In this document: positions 19,084 through 28,708 of the stretch, piece after piece | How the letters are laid out: each line of letters starts with the position of its first letter | Position numbering within the stretch: position 1 is the stretch's first letter | Program-made: the position numbers and the translations under genes | Origin: Paenibacillus foliorum | GTDB taxonomy: Bacteria > Bacillota > Bacilli > Paenibacillales > NBRC-103111 | Direction of reading: 5' to 3' | Length of the DNA: 64,000 bases | NCBI RefSeq assembly: GCF_013141765.1 | Contig: NZ_WHOD01000066.1 | Span: 1 to 64,000, forward strand | The notes under the pieces: model-generated | Databases searched by the model: none | What the model was told of the DNA's origin: nothing | What the model saw: only the letters and a program-made list of their open reading frames with translations

Positions 19084-20253
19084 CTAAACCACACGATACA
19101 TTCGTGTATGTTTGCGAAATATTTTGTCATAGGTGTACATCAGTGTGTTATATTGCATGAGCTTATCCAAATCGTGCAGCTGCATAGACAAATGCTTGAG
19201 CTCCTCATCGATCAGCCGCTGCATGAATTCCCCACGATCCGTGCCCTGAGCCGCAGCTGCGCTCTCACAAAGCGCAACCATGCCTTCTTCTCCCATTTTG
19301 AGCATGCCTTTGGCACTCGTATAGACCACACGCTGATCGGCGTCTGCCAGACTGGTTTTCATCAATTCCACGTATGTAGCGTTTTTGATGTTCCCCAATG
19401 CATCTAACGTCAGCCTGCGAATATCCAAATTCGGATGGCTCAGCAGCTTGCTGACTACATTCCTTGGAAGCAGGCGTGAGCTTTTCAGATAGACATCCAC
19501 TGCTTTTACTTGAATATCCTCATGCTCGGAATCCATGAGCCGGTAGACGGCAGAGGAGGCCGCAGGGTCGGAGTAACCATTCATCCCGATCAACCCGATC
19601 TGGATATATGCCGGATTCTCATGGTTCACGTATTCCGTGTACAAGGAAACGGTCTCCAGCTCCGAATCGGCAATAATATCGACGATCAGCTCATAACATT
19701 TCTTATTGTGCTGGAGCAGAACCTGAACCATAGCACCAAGGTCCTGCTGGCTGCGGGCGCACTTGGCAACAGCTCGGGCCACAACAAACAGCGAGGAATT
19801 CAACCGATGCTCCTTTAGCAATTCCAGTAAAGCCGGCACCGCCTCCTTCGCCCTCATACATCCCAAATGGTAAGCGGCATCCAGCTTCACCGGGTAAGAG
19901 CGGTGATTGAATCGTGCCAGATGATGCTTCACCAATCCAAGATCTTCGCAAAGCGTGATCAGCTTTTGGCGCTGCCAACCAGAGAAGCATTCCATCATAT
20001 CGTTCAGCCTTTCCTGCATCGCCTCCCTTTCCACCTCGTTCATAGTCCATGGAGGAACCCTTAACGGCTCCACACCATTAAGGTTGGCGTGAACATAGGT
20101 CAAGTAATCTTTAAACTTCACTTGAAACCGGTCGTTCAGCCTCCTCCTTTGGATATTTCTCAGCTTGATGGCATAAATGAATGCAATACAAACAAGATTA
20201 AAAGCAACAATGACATATAACGCTTTTATGGCTACATCAAGATTCGTGTACAC
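19084..20253 (-). CDS. Membrane-anchored HEAT-repeat protein
   Basis: Protein of 389 residues with one N-terminal transmembrane helix (about 9-28, LYVIVAFNLVCIAFIYAI) and a cytoplasmic domain made of degenerate HEAT-like helical repeats (AAYHLGCMRAKEAVPALLEL, DIRRLTLDALGNIKNATYV). Such repeats make protein-protein contacts, so it is probably a scaffold for the synthase encoded 15 bp downstream. GTG start with GGAG ten bases upstream. No enzymatic motif seen. HEAT-repeat/glycosyltransferase pairs recur in Bacillales exopolysaccharide operons, which supports the co-function inference. Confidence 0.8.
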   Translation of the reverse strand: MYTNLDVAIKALYVIVAFNLVCIAFIYAIKLRNIQRRRLNDRFQVKFKDYLTYVHANLNGVEPLRVPPWTMNEVEREAMQERLNDMMECFSGWQRQKLITLCEDLGLVKHHLARFNHRSYPVKLDAAYHLGCMRAKEAVPALLELLKEHRLNSSLFVVARAVAKCARSQQDLGAMVQVLLQHNKKCYELIVDIIADSELETVSLYTEYVNHENPAYIQIGLIGMNGYSDPAASSAVYRLMDSEHEDIQVKAVDVYLKSSRLLPRNVVSKLLSHPNLDIRRLTLDALGNIKNATYVELMKTSLADADQRVVYTSAKGMLKMGEEGMVALCESAAAAQGTDRGEFMQRLIDEELKHLSMQLHDLDKLMQYNTLMYTYDKIFRKHTRMYRVV

Positions 20254-20274
20254 CTCATGAACTCCTCTCCTGCT

Positions 20275-22512
20275 TCAGCTGCCCGATATGTCGGTAACGG
20301 GACCGTCAATCTTCTGCATAGCCTCTTTCATGATCGAGTAACTTTGTTTAGGCCGTTCCACATAATCGACCTTATCCTCCCATCGCTGCCATGTGTATTT
20401 CGGCAGACGGGACACCGGATATGGCTCCGCCGCAGCCGAATCCTCCCGGCCTAAGACTTTATCGTCCTGCACAATCCACGGAACGATGCGAACACCTTCC
20501 ACCTGAGTCACTTCGAATTTGCTCCGGCTCGTTTGATTGTAGTTGATTACGCTCAGGGAACTAGGATCGCTGAAGCCCAGCAGCATCCAAGGAATACGCA
20601 TTTCCAGCACCTGTCCCTGAGCCTGCCACATAGCCTTGGAACTATAATCGGGACGAGACGGATCGGTGTAGCCTCTCTCCAATTCCCCTACCTCCACATC
20701 GCCGAACGGATGATTAAATCGGGAATCCGGATATTCCAGAAGATAATTCACAGCAAGCTTCCATGGCTTAAAAATCCCCGAATCATCCTGATTTTCCTTC
20801 GGGTCGATATCCGGCAATCCGGAACGCTCATACAAACGAGCGTGAAGATCATAATTAGAGGCTATCATCATCCGGCCTTTATTTTCGTCTGACAGCTCAA
20901 TAAGGGTTTCCAGGCCTTCATCTAATGTCACTCCATGAAGCTGCGGTGCATGACGATTTCCTCCGGCTATCGTATCTGCTCCCAAATATATGCTTTGCCG
21001 GGACGGGTCGAAGGGCTCAGATAGCTTGGCCATAAGGTAAAGATACCCTTCGTCATGCGTGGCCCAAATCTCCTCAAAGCCGGGAACCTGCACATCCAGC
21101 CGCTTCTTATCGTCTCCCAGCCGCTTCCAATCCGAAGCGTCTCCATCTATATGAATATCATCATCCTTGCTGGGGAACATCCCCAATACCCCGAAAAAGG
21201 ACTCATTGGTCAGCGTATTATACCAGTATGCGCGGCGATCGGCTTCATCGTAGCGTTGGGTGTTCCACGTCTTTTTAAACCATTCATCCTGCCACGTGAA
21301 CAAAATCGCCCCCGAATAGCCAGCCCCGTGAATTTCCTGAAATAAATCCGCATCGATGTCACCCTGCTGCTTCTCGTTATGACCGCCTTGATTGCGGCCG
21401 AGCATTCCCAAGTGGGCTACCCCCAACGAAGCCGGCACTCCGTATTCGGTGATCATGACCGGTATGTCGGGGTGAGCTTCTTTTAATTTATGCAAATACG
21501 TTGTGTAGCTGTCGATTTGTCCTTTACTGTTGGCCATTGTCTGAAAAGAGCTGTCAAATGAAAAAAAGTCCGGGTAATACGGATACACATGATAGGAAGC
21601 AAAATATCCCGCCGCCCAATCCGCCACCTCAATATGGGCAGGATCGACACTAACCAGATCCTCTTCAAATAACGGCTCTCCCGGATGCTCCAAAGGATCG
21701 GTAGTCACCCAATTGGCAAAAGCGATAGGATGCTGCCAGCCGTACTGGATTTCCGTTTGCGCGGCAGTATCCATCATTAAGGCCAGCCACTTTTCAAAGG
21801 CCGACGCTCCCGGTTTATTGCGGAAGTGTTTCCCTTCATAATCTGCGGTATCGACGTGCAGATCGTTGGTCCCCTTCACCATTTTGGGCTCCCATTCCGT
21901 ACCGACAATCCAACTCATGAGATAGGGACCTGCATTATATTTGTACGCACCTCCTGCTTTTCCCGAATGAGGCTCGGGTGTAAGTGTCGTTTTTCCATAA
22001 ACCGCCGCAACCGCGTCTTTAATTTCTTGCTCGAATTTCTGCTTGATCTGGGGGTCATACGCATCCTGCCCTTCAATCAGCTGCTCCTCGGGACTCCATA
22101 TTCCCTGAATAAAAAACAGCGGATTTTTTTGATGCTCCCTATTGTATTTGACCAGCGCTTCATAAAATTCGGGCATCATGATCGTATAGATCCGGACGAC
22201 ATTCGACCCCATGTCCTGGATCATTTCAAACCATCTCTCATAGTCATCCTCAGAAATGGCCAATTCACCAGGAAAATGTCCGGGGACGGTCGCCCCCATA
22301 TTTACCCCTTTGGCGAAGTAGGGCTTCCAGGCTTGATTCGAATACTCCTCCACGTTCGTTCCTTGGACCCTAAACTTCACATGTATGCCGTCGGCAATCG
22401 TCGTGCTTTCTACCTTTACCAAAAGAGGACGCAGCCAATAAAAGAGCGCACCGGCTACAATCGCAAAGACAAGACCGAGCTTTAATACGTATTTGAACCA
22501 CTTGCCCATCAT
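20275..22512 (-). CDS. Membrane-anchored clan GH-A-like glycosidase with CBM9-like domain
   Basis: First gene of the operon, about 745 residues from the ATG pair at 22512/22509, which follows GAAGGTG. The longer frame to 22557 lacks a site. A single transmembrane helix (VLKLGLVFAIVAGALFYWL) anchors an extracellular TIM-barrel domain. Candidate catalytic glutamates sit where clan GH-A enzymes have them: WIVGTEWEP (acid/base, near 200 of the shorter form) and VMITEYGVP (nucleophile, near 350). The C-terminal third (IDGDASDWKRLGDD, DEGYLYLMAKLSEPFD) resembles a CBM9-like carbohydrate-binding module. Probably trims, releases or transfers the polymer outside the membrane. Confidence 0.82.
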   Translation of the reverse strand: MMGKWFKYVLKLGLVFAIVAGALFYWLRPLLVKVESTTIADGIHVKFRVQGTNVEEYSNQAWKPYFAKGVNMGATVPGHFPGELAISEDDYERWFEMIQDMGSNVVRIYTIMMPEFYEALVKYNREHQKNPLFFIQGIWSPEEQLIEGQDAYDPQIKQKFEQEIKDAVAAVYGKTTLTPEPHSGKAGGAYKYNAGPYLMSWIVGTEWEPKMVKGTNDLHVDTADYEGKHFRNKPGASAFEKWLALMMDTAAQTEIQYGWQHPIAFANWVTTDPLEHPGEPLFEEDLVSVDPAHIEVADWAAGYFASYHVYPYYPDFFSFDSSFQTMANSKGQIDSYTTYLHKLKEAHPDIPVMITEYGVPASLGVAHLGMLGRNQGGHNEKQQGDIDADLFQEIHGAGYSGAILFTWQDEWFKKTWNTQRYDEADRRAYWYNTLTNESFFGVLGMFPSKDDDIHIDGDASDWKRLGDDKKRLDVQVPGFEEIWATHDEGYLYLMAKLSEPFDPSRQSIYLGADTIAGGNRHAPQLHGVTLDEGLETLIELSDENKGRMMIASNYDLHARLYERSGLPDIDPKENQDDSGIFKPWKLAVNYLLEYPDSRFNHPFGDVEVGELERGYTDPSRPDYSSKAMWQAQGQVLEMRIPWMLLGFSDPSSLSVINYNQTSRSKFEVTQVEGVRIVPWIVQDDKVLGREDSAAAEPYPVSRLPKYTWQRWEDKVDYVERPKQSYSIMKEAMQKIDGPVTDISGS

Positions 22513-23035
22513 ATTCACCTTCGTTAGTTCCTGATAGTTATGCTGTCTGGTTGTCATGTTACGACATTAAAGTGCTGTTTGTCTGTTTTCTAAATGTTAA
22601 ACATTGTGATCATTTCAAACTAATTGTGTTCCTTATTTAAATTTTGTTATCAAAGATTAAACCTTTATTAACAAACCTTTATCTTTATGAGAATTGGGGA
22701 CTACAGAAGATTATCAAGCAGTTCAAGCTACGCTGGAGCGGAAAAACGAAGAAAGGAGCAGGAAAACACGTGGTTAGCTACGATGTGGAACTAAAGGGGA
22801 TTCGATAAAAACAGAAAAAAAGAAGCCAGCAGAAATAATCTTTCAGCTGACTCCTCTTCCTATAGAAATCAAAAAACTTAGTTAAAATCGAGCTGCCTCT
22901 CAAGTGAGATTATCTACTTTTAGGACAGCCCCTGTTTCGATTCACATATGGAGTATTATTTTGTATCACACCATGAGGACTTCAGCAAAGCTGACTTTCA
23001 TCTGAAGCCAGAGTCGACCTCAGCTTACGTCCCGA
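22513..23035. other. Intergenic promoter region plus terminator, no gene
   Basis: Upstream region of the exopolysaccharide operon. It is A+T rich near 22,560-22,690 and presumably holds the operon promoter, but I find no convincing -35/-10 pair. The stretch 22,690-22,806 has short open frames rich in Lys (for example KIIKQFKLRW) that could be a transposase scrap, but I cannot support it. Confidence 0.4.
22813..22851 (-). terminator. Terminator of the UxaA-family gene
   Basis: On the minus strand an 11-bp stem with two mismatches or wobbles (22851-22841 with 22835-22825) and a 5-nt loop is followed by seven T (complement of 22815-22821). It closes the transcript of the gene ending at 23036. 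Confidence 0.7.
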
Positions 23036-25741
23036 TCACAACGAAACGCCCAGAAATCCGCGTGTTAATTGAAAATCAACGTTACCCTGTTGATAAAGCC
23101 GAGGAGTATAGCTATGCTCAATGACTTGCTTACAACTCTCTAGAATCTGATCGGTCCAAACAGCGGGATTTCCGGCGAGTAACAGATCCAAATCATTAGC
23201 ATAGGTTTGCTGCATAGACGGGTCCGATGCCACTTGAAGCATAGGCACGAACGGATGCGTCTGCATAGGGCGGCGATGGACCAGCGCTATAATCAACTCT
23301 ACTCCCGTGGCTGCTAAGCCCGTGACCGTCTCTACCCAATGCTCGGTTGGTGTTTCCATGACGTGGAAACCGGTTCGGTGGGCATGTTCCCCATAGGCCA
23401 ATGACGGCTTAACATTGGATGTAGTCAATAAATCTTCACTGTAAGTAGACGTTGAAAGCAGCCCGCTGTTCTCGGGAACAACCACCATACCGCCTGCGCC
23501 GACAATCATTTTTGTCAACATCGCCAGTTGTTCACCAGCAGCGTCAGTAACGGAACCATCACTTAAGATCCCAACACGCAATGCTTCTAGTCCGGCAGTC
23601 TCTTTCGTAATTGGCCCAGTTGCAGACAATTGATCAGCAAACCACGCTTCCACCTTCTGAGTTACCTTATTAATCCCACCATCAAGTTGAATACTAGCAA
23701 AACCAAGACGACTCGGATCAACCCCCATCTCCTCCATCTCGTGACGCATAAAGTCATTGTGGGTTTTCTCACAGCCATGTTCCAGCAGCAGACAATGCTT
23801 GACTAGCGGATGGGTGACATAACCAATCATTGTTCGGGCATACAACTGCTCGGGTTGACCACCCGAATTCCCGCATCCTTCCGTGTGAGCCAAGGCCACA
23901 AAACGCGAGAGATGTCCGGGTTGACCCAGCCCCTGTTTGTTCAACCGCAGTGCAATCATATTCGCCACCTGACCGGCGCATAGACTGGTGGGCAGGATTA
24001 ATCCGATGTTATCACTGGCCCGACGGTCTTGGTGACGAGTGAATGTAAATCGGATCTGGTTGGCGACCGCGGCTATATCTGTTCGAATCGCAATAGGTTC
24101 CCCTGTCGGTAGAGACACATTGAGCAAGGTATCCAGTTGGCTCGCATCCGTTTGCTGCCAGTTGCGCCAGATCTGCACCTGCGAGTGGCCAGCTTTCTCA
24201 CCGACACTGCGCTGACCGGAGGCTATTTGTATCGAGTGTTCGAAGGCTTGCTTGCCCAATTCATCCATGGATACACCCTCCAGATACTGACCGGCGTTGA
24301 TATCCATATCATTGACCAGCAATTGGAAGCGACGCGTCGTTGTCACCACCTTGACCGTTGGCACAAAAGGAAAGTTGGTGATCGAGCCGTTACCTGTCGT
24401 AAAGAATATCAGGTTGCAGCCTGAAGCCACCTGCCCGGCAATGCTCTCGAGGTCATTACCGGGGCTATCCATAAAATAATATCCGGGGTCTTTCATCAAC
24501 CCACCGTATTCAATGGCATAGTCAAGGCGAGTGGCTGGGTCTTTCTTGCGAGCAGCACCAATGGACTTGAGGTAAATGTTATAAAGGCCGCGATATTTAT
24601 TACCACCCGATGGATTTCCTTCGGCGTTAGCACCATGCCAAGCCGTACGCTCCCTGAATTTTTCTACAAGCGTTAAGAATTTGCGGGCGGTTTCCACGTC
24701 GCGCACCTTCTGCAAGACATAAGGCTCAGCGCCAATTAATTCATCGGTTTCAGCCAGACTGGCAGCGCCGCCGTAGCGTATCAATTCCTGCGCAATCCAA
24801 CCCAGCAGCGGATTAGCGGAAATGCCGGAAAAGGCATCTGAGCCTCCACATTGTAGTCCAATCTTTAGATTGCTAATAGATTCCGGGGTCCGTTCCATGG
24901 CATTTACCGTAGGTAACCAATCACGCACAATAGCTTCCCCTATGGTCAGATTATCTTGAAAGCCACCTTTAATTGATAAGAATCGATGCACCACTTCATC
25001 TAATGGATAATTGTGTTCGCGTAAATACGCTTCTACCATCTGGTTAGTCACGGATTCAATCCCATAGTCTACTATTAAGACCGCACCCACGTTGGGATTA
25101 ACGATAAATCCGGCCAACGTGCGCAGCAATAGCTCTAGGTTATTAGGCTGATCCGTGCCCCCCTCAGTATGCGCCACGGGAACAATACCCTCGACTTGGG
25201 AATAGTTCTTCAGTTCGCCTTGCAGACGAGCTGCAAGCTGCTTGACATAACTCCCTGTACGTGAGGTTGTACCCAACAAGACAATCGTGTTGCGGGTACC
25301 GACGCCGCGAGCTTGGCTGCGCCGATAACCCAGGAAGGTGCGCGTATCCGGGTAAGCGGGCATTGCTGGAGCAGGTTGGAAATTAGCCTCGTCGAGAACA
25401 TAAGGGTGAACTTGGTCAGCAAAATTGGGCGTCACCGGCAGCGCGAATTTTAACGAACGCACACTAAGCGCCTCCAACACAGACTTGTTAATTACATAAC
25501 TACCTGGCTGAATGGATTGCAGCGCTACACCAAAGGGTAATTCCCAGGAGAGTAAGACTTCACCAGGAGCAATCGCATTTACTGCAAAACGATGACCTTC
25601 CATAACGGTGTAATCCAAGGTCAGGGTTTGGTCTTGATAGTAAATGATGGTGCCAGCGTCCAGTTGGCGAGTGGCAACAGCAACATTATCTCCGGGTAAG
25701 GGAAGTCTACCGACTTCGTCAAAGCGGTAAGATACGCTCAT
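23036..25741 (-). CDS. Long UxaA/GarD-family sugar-acid dehydratase-like protein
   Basis: About 901 residues, much longer than family members such as GarD or UxaA (about 500-520). Residues about 10-110 form a SAF domain; about 135-520 a UxaA/GarD core (FLGYRRSQARGVGTRN, LQCGGSDAFSGISANP); about 540-880 a second hydrolase-like unit (VALAHTEGCGNSGG, LLEHGCEKTHNDFM, EHAHRTGFHVMETPT). The first unit has HTEGGTDQ where the second keeps HTEGCGNS, so metal-site residues differ between copies. Family enzymes dehydrate aldaric or aldonic acids (galactarate, altronate); the substrate here is unknown. ATG at 25741 is ten bases after AGGAG; the ATG at 25750 abuts it. Stand-alone gene with a cre site upstream and its own terminator. 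Confidence 0.85.
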   Translation of the reverse strand: MSVSYRFDEVGRLPLPGDNVAVATRQLDAGTIIYYQDQTLTLDYTVMEGHRFAVNAIAPGEVLLSWELPFGVALQSIQPGSYVINKSVLEALSVRSLKFALPVTPNFADQVHPYVLDEANFQPAPAMPAYPDTRTFLGYRRSQARGVGTRNTIVLLGTTSRTGSYVKQLAARLQGELKNYSQVEGIVPVAHTEGGTDQPNNLELLLRTLAGFIVNPNVGAVLIVDYGIESVTNQMVEAYLREHNYPLDEVVHRFLSIKGGFQDNLTIGEAIVRDWLPTVNAMERTPESISNLKIGLQCGGSDAFSGISANPLLGWIAQELIRYGGAASLAETDELIGAEPYVLQKVRDVETARKFLTLVEKFRERTAWHGANAEGNPSGGNKYRGLYNIYLKSIGAARKKDPATRLDYAIEYGGLMKDPGYYFMDSPGNDLESIAGQVASGCNLIFFTTGNGSITNFPFVPTVKVVTTTRRFQLLVNDMDINAGQYLEGVSMDELGKQAFEHSIQIASGQRSVGEKAGHSQVQIWRNWQQTDASQLDTLLNVSLPTGEPIAIRTDIAAVANQIRFTFTRHQDRRASDNIGLILPTSLCAGQVANMIALRLNKQGLGQPGHLSRFVALAHTEGCGNSGGQPEQLYARTMIGYVTHPLVKHCLLLEHGCEKTHNDFMRHEMEEMGVDPSRLGFASIQLDGGINKVTQKVEAWFADQLSATGPITKETAGLEALRVGILSDGSVTDAAGEQLAMLTKMIVGAGGMVVVPENSGLLSTSTYSEDLLTTSNVKPSLAYGEHAHRTGFHVMETPTEHWVETVTGLAATGVELIIALVHRRPMQTHPFVPMLQVASDPSMQQTYANDLDLLLAGNPAVWTDQILESCKQVIEHSYTPRLYQQGNVDFQLTRGFLGVSL

Positions 25742-25750
25742 AGATTTCAT

Positions 25751-26203
25751 ACTCCTTATATAAGATTTCGCTTGAGTTAAATATAAATCCGTAGCCGCAC
25801 TGATCTTTAAAGAGCATACCGATCACCGACAGAAAGAATTGAAACCGATTACAACAAGTCGAACGAAGCTTCGCATCAGCACATGTTCATGCACATATTG
25901 TATCATAAATCAAAGAAATTGAATGATATTTTCAGCACATGGGAAGGTTCGTTATGTCAGTGTTAGTGAAGGACAGAAGCACAGATGGCCCAAGCCTATG
26001 TTCGTTTGCAAACGTTTGTTCTTTAGCACGTTAGACTGATATTTCCTTTATGTCATCAAAATCCTATCTTTGCACGAGGAAATGCCGCATAGTTGCAGGC
26101 AATTGTAAACAATGAACTATGCAGGTCATCAGACTTCTATATACAGTTTTTTTGTACTCCCCTAAGATAAAACCATTCGTACAATTAACGAATAGGTAAA
26201 CAC
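25751..26203. other. Intergenic regulatory region of the UxaA-family gene
   Basis: No reading frame supported. It contains the cre-like site at 25840-25853 and a perfect 10-bp palindrome CAAACGTTTG at 26009-26018, a form typical of LacI/GalR-family operators. No regulator gene lies nearby. Confidence 0.45.
25840..25853 (-). promoter_or_regulatory. Candidate CcpA cre site
   Basis: On the minus strand the sequence is TGTAATCGGTTTCA, which fits every position of the catabolite-response consensus TGWAANCGNTNWCA. It lies about 100 bp upstream of the UxaA-family start, a place where CcpA could repress transcription when preferred sugars are present. Function is inferred from the motif and from the likely sugar-acid catabolic role. 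Confidence 0.6.
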
Positions 26204-26232
26204 AAAAAAGCGTCGGCACTCTAGCCAACGCT
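26204..26232 (-). terminator. Terminator of the nrtR-prs-nadV operon
   Basis: On the minus strand a 9-bp stem (26232-26224 with 26217-26209, one wobble) with a 6-nt loop is followed by six T (complement of 26204-26209). It lies about 65 bp after the nadV stop. Confidence 0.8.
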
Positions 26233-26297
26233 TCTTCGTTATTTTTTAAAGTACCCCCATCCCCATATACCTGAGATGAAAAAGAGTACGCCCTGCA

Positions 26298-27785
26298 TTA
26301 GAGATTTTGGAGTAAATTCTCTCGAATTTCTTTTAATGATTTATCTCGAACTAAATTCCCATCCTCAAACACAACTTCCAATAAATCAGCAGACTGTTTA
26401 TTTTCATATTCATCTACACTAAGATTATCTATATAATCTATTTCCCCATCCTTCTCAGTAACAAGTACCAACCCAGTTTGGGATTTCTTAAAGTGACCGC
26501 TGTCCGTTTTAGGATCCTTGAAAATTTTACGTTCTTCTCCATTAATGATGGTGAACGTAGATTTTAACGCAAACCCAAATGTATCTCTCGTGTTGTACTG
26601 ATAGGTATAAGAACCGATTCCATAAACCATATTGGTCGAAGCGAATCCTTTTGCGGCTAACTTTTCACATATTTCCCGACAGCGGCTGATGGTAATCGCA
26701 TCCCCATATATGGCGCCGATATGACTGTCCAATTGCTTATATCCCTTATCGGTAATCGTACCCCCAAAAATTTCCCAGAGGATTTCAATAACTCCTTTTC
26801 GTTCAAACTCATTTATTGATTCAAGGTCGCCGCAGATGATTTTAACTGGATCTCCACTATCAGGGCGAATTACGACTTTCCCATCTCTGCTAAGAATATC
26901 TTCTTTTAATCCTCTAATAACAACATCAAGCACACTCCACAAATCCCAAGTATCCGATACAATCGAAACAAAGCCACTGGGATAAACTTCTTTTATTAAA
27001 AATCTATAAGAAGCCATTTCATCTGTACCGTGCGCGCACATAACACTATGCTCCGTTGCGGGAATCGAGGTTCCCACTAATTCTTTCTCAATATTAGCCT
27101 TGTAGTAGTCTTCAAGATAAAGAATCGCTGGGATGGTATCTGTCCCTGTAAAAGAAATCAAATGACCTGCACCGCTGCTCTTAGCAGCTTCAAGCGAACT
27201 CATGCCGCGCATCGAGAAATCATGTCCTTGAAAGGGAACCATCGATGTATCGCCATTCGTTAATTTTGCAAACTCTTCAAGAATTTTGCGGTATTCAAAT
27301 GCCAATGTTGCGCTTGTTGCAGGCATCCATAACTGACAGGACATCAAAGTTTCCAAGTAATTCGTTAGCCAAAAGAACTCAGGTTTCGTATTCTCAATCG
27401 TCAGCATAGGAACCTTAATTGGTACTAGTGTGCCTTCTTTAATGGCTTTAATTTTAATCGGCAAAAATCCTAAATCATGTAGGGCCTCTATATGCGATGC
27501 ATCCGGATCTTCGACTCCAAGGGCATATTTAATCACTCTTTTATATTCATTGGCTACTTCGGCTTTAGTTCTTTCAAAGAAATTTTCATTAAAATAGTTT
27601 ATTAAATATTCCTTGATAAAGGATTGAAACCCAAAAGCCACTACTTTGTTGATATCTTCAATTCGGCTCGTGCGCGCAGTCCATGTCGAATATACAAGCT
27701 CCGTGCCTTTAGGGTATTGATTCTTATGGCTTACCTTATAAAAATCGCATAGAAGTGTAGCCGGATATACGAATTTTTGAGTCAT
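26298..27785 (-). CDS. nadV: Nicotinamide phosphoribosyltransferase family protein
   Basis: NAMPT/NadV-family enzyme of 495 residues. NAMPT joins nicotinamide and PRPP to nicotinamide mononucleotide. Visible family motifs are YPKGTELVYSTWTARTSR near the N-terminus, FQGHDFSMRGMSS, SFTGTDTIPA, the loop PATEHSVMCAHGTDE with the catalytic His, and RPDSGDPVKI. Full length and intact. It starts 1 bp after the prs stop, with its GGAGGT ribosome binding site inside the end of prs, so the two are translationally coupled. In phage NARP1 systems a protein of this family (Namat) uses ADP-ribose pyrophosphate instead of PRPP. The partner and context here allow that reading, but sequence alone cannot decide. 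Confidence 0.93.
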   Translation of the reverse strand: MTQKFVYPATLLCDFYKVSHKNQYPKGTELVYSTWTARTSRIEDINKVVAFGFQSFIKEYLINYFNENFFERTKAEVANEYKRVIKYALGVEDPDASHIEALHDLGFLPIKIKAIKEGTLVPIKVPMLTIENTKPEFFWLTNYLETLMSCQLWMPATSATLAFEYRKILEEFAKLTNGDTSMVPFQGHDFSMRGMSSLEAAKSSGAGHLISFTGTDTIPAILYLEDYYKANIEKELVGTSIPATEHSVMCAHGTDEMASYRFLIKEVYPSGFVSIVSDTWDLWSVLDVVIRGLKEDILSRDGKVVIRPDSGDPVKIICGDLESINEFERKGVIEILWEIFGGTITDKGYKQLDSHIGAIYGDAITISRCREICEKLAAKGFASTNMVYGIGSYTYQYNTRDTFGFALKSTFTIINGEERKIFKDPKTDSGHFKKSQTGLVLVTEKDGEIDYIDNLSVDEYENKQSADLLEVVFEDGNLVRDKSLKEIRENLLQNL

Positions 27786-27786
27786 T

Positions 27787-28596
27787 TTACATACCTCCTA
27801 TTTCGAATACATGGATTTTTTCATGATCTGCCTGATCTAAAATTGAGTTGGTAGTAAAGACCTTATCAATTGCATCAGTTTCGAGAAGCTTCCCTTTATA
27901 AATAGATTTTTCACAGTGTCCTACCAGTAAGTAAATTTCGGAAGCCCCGATTTCCTTTAACTTCTCAGCACTCCTGATAAATGTGCCTCCATATGAGCAC
28001 AGGTCATCCACAATGATTACTTTAAACCCTTTTCTTTCTACACTCCCAACAACATCCAGCTTCATAATCTGTCCTGTTTGGAAATCCCTCACTTTAAACC
28101 CTACAAGCTGTTGATACCCTCTTACCTTACCATAGCGCTTCTGTGCTCCTGCATCGGGAAAGAACAAGTAATCCTCATTGAGTTTAAAGCCTACTTCTGA
28201 AATGACTTTGTCTAGCAATTCAACGGAAGGATACCTTGCGGTACTTTTATTGATTAATGCTAGAGAAACATCCGAATGGGGTTCGACCAGAGTTACTTTT
28301 TCAAAATTCAAAGAATTAATAAAGTTTGAAACATATTTTAAAGTAAAGACAGAAGATCCCTCTACTCGATCCATTCGACTATAAGGCATATAGTAAACGA
28401 TGAGAGATGCTTTTAAGTCAAGATCGTCTAGATAGTTCTTTAAGAACATTACCTTTATTAAATCACTGTCATTTTCATATTTAAAAGTAACTATATTGAA
28501 CTCATTAACATGATTAAGTATTTGTTCCCCATCGACCAAGGTCTCACCATTAGGAAAAAGTTTGAATTCCAATACTACGTCATTTAGCTGAATCAC
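27787..28596 (-). CDS. prs: Short ribose-phosphate pyrophosphokinase family protein
   Basis: PRPP-synthetase-family protein of about 269 residues from the GTG at 28596, which has GGGGAGAG nine bases upstream. A TTG at 28644 would give 285. Housekeeping Prs is about 315 residues. Recognisable parts are VEPHSDVSLAL, FFPDAGAQKRYG and the PRPP loop IIVDDLCSYGGTF. Family reaction: pyrophosphate transfer from ATP to ribose-5-phosphate. Divergent short members next to nadV either feed PRPP to NadV or, in phage NARP1, pyrophosphorylate ADP-ribose (Adps). It lies between nrtR and nadV in a three-gene operon. Confidence 0.88.
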   Translation of the reverse strand: MIQLNDVVLEFKLFPNGETLVDGEQILNHVNEFNIVTFKYENDSDLIKVMFLKNYLDDLDLKASLIVYYMPYSRMDRVEGSSVFTLKYVSNFINSLNFEKVTLVEPHSDVSLALINKSTARYPSVELLDKVISEVGFKLNEDYLFFPDAGAQKRYGKVRGYQQLVGFKVRDFQTGQIMKLDVVGSVERKGFKVIIVDDLCSYGGTFIRSAEKLKEIGASEIYLLVGHCEKSIYKGKLLETDAIDKVFTTNSILDQADHEKIHVFEIGGM

Positions 28597-28708
28597 AGTA
28601 CTCACTCTCCCCGTTTCATAATCTCTAAAGCTGATTTCAGACAAGTATATGCTGAGCTCAACCCTGCCTGATCGTTACGTTTAAATCTATTTCGCATGAC
28701 CACCTAAT

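Noticed and set aside
22690..22806. Lys-rich short frame resembling a transposase tail
   Set aside because: Too short and degenerate to identify; no terminal repeats nearby.
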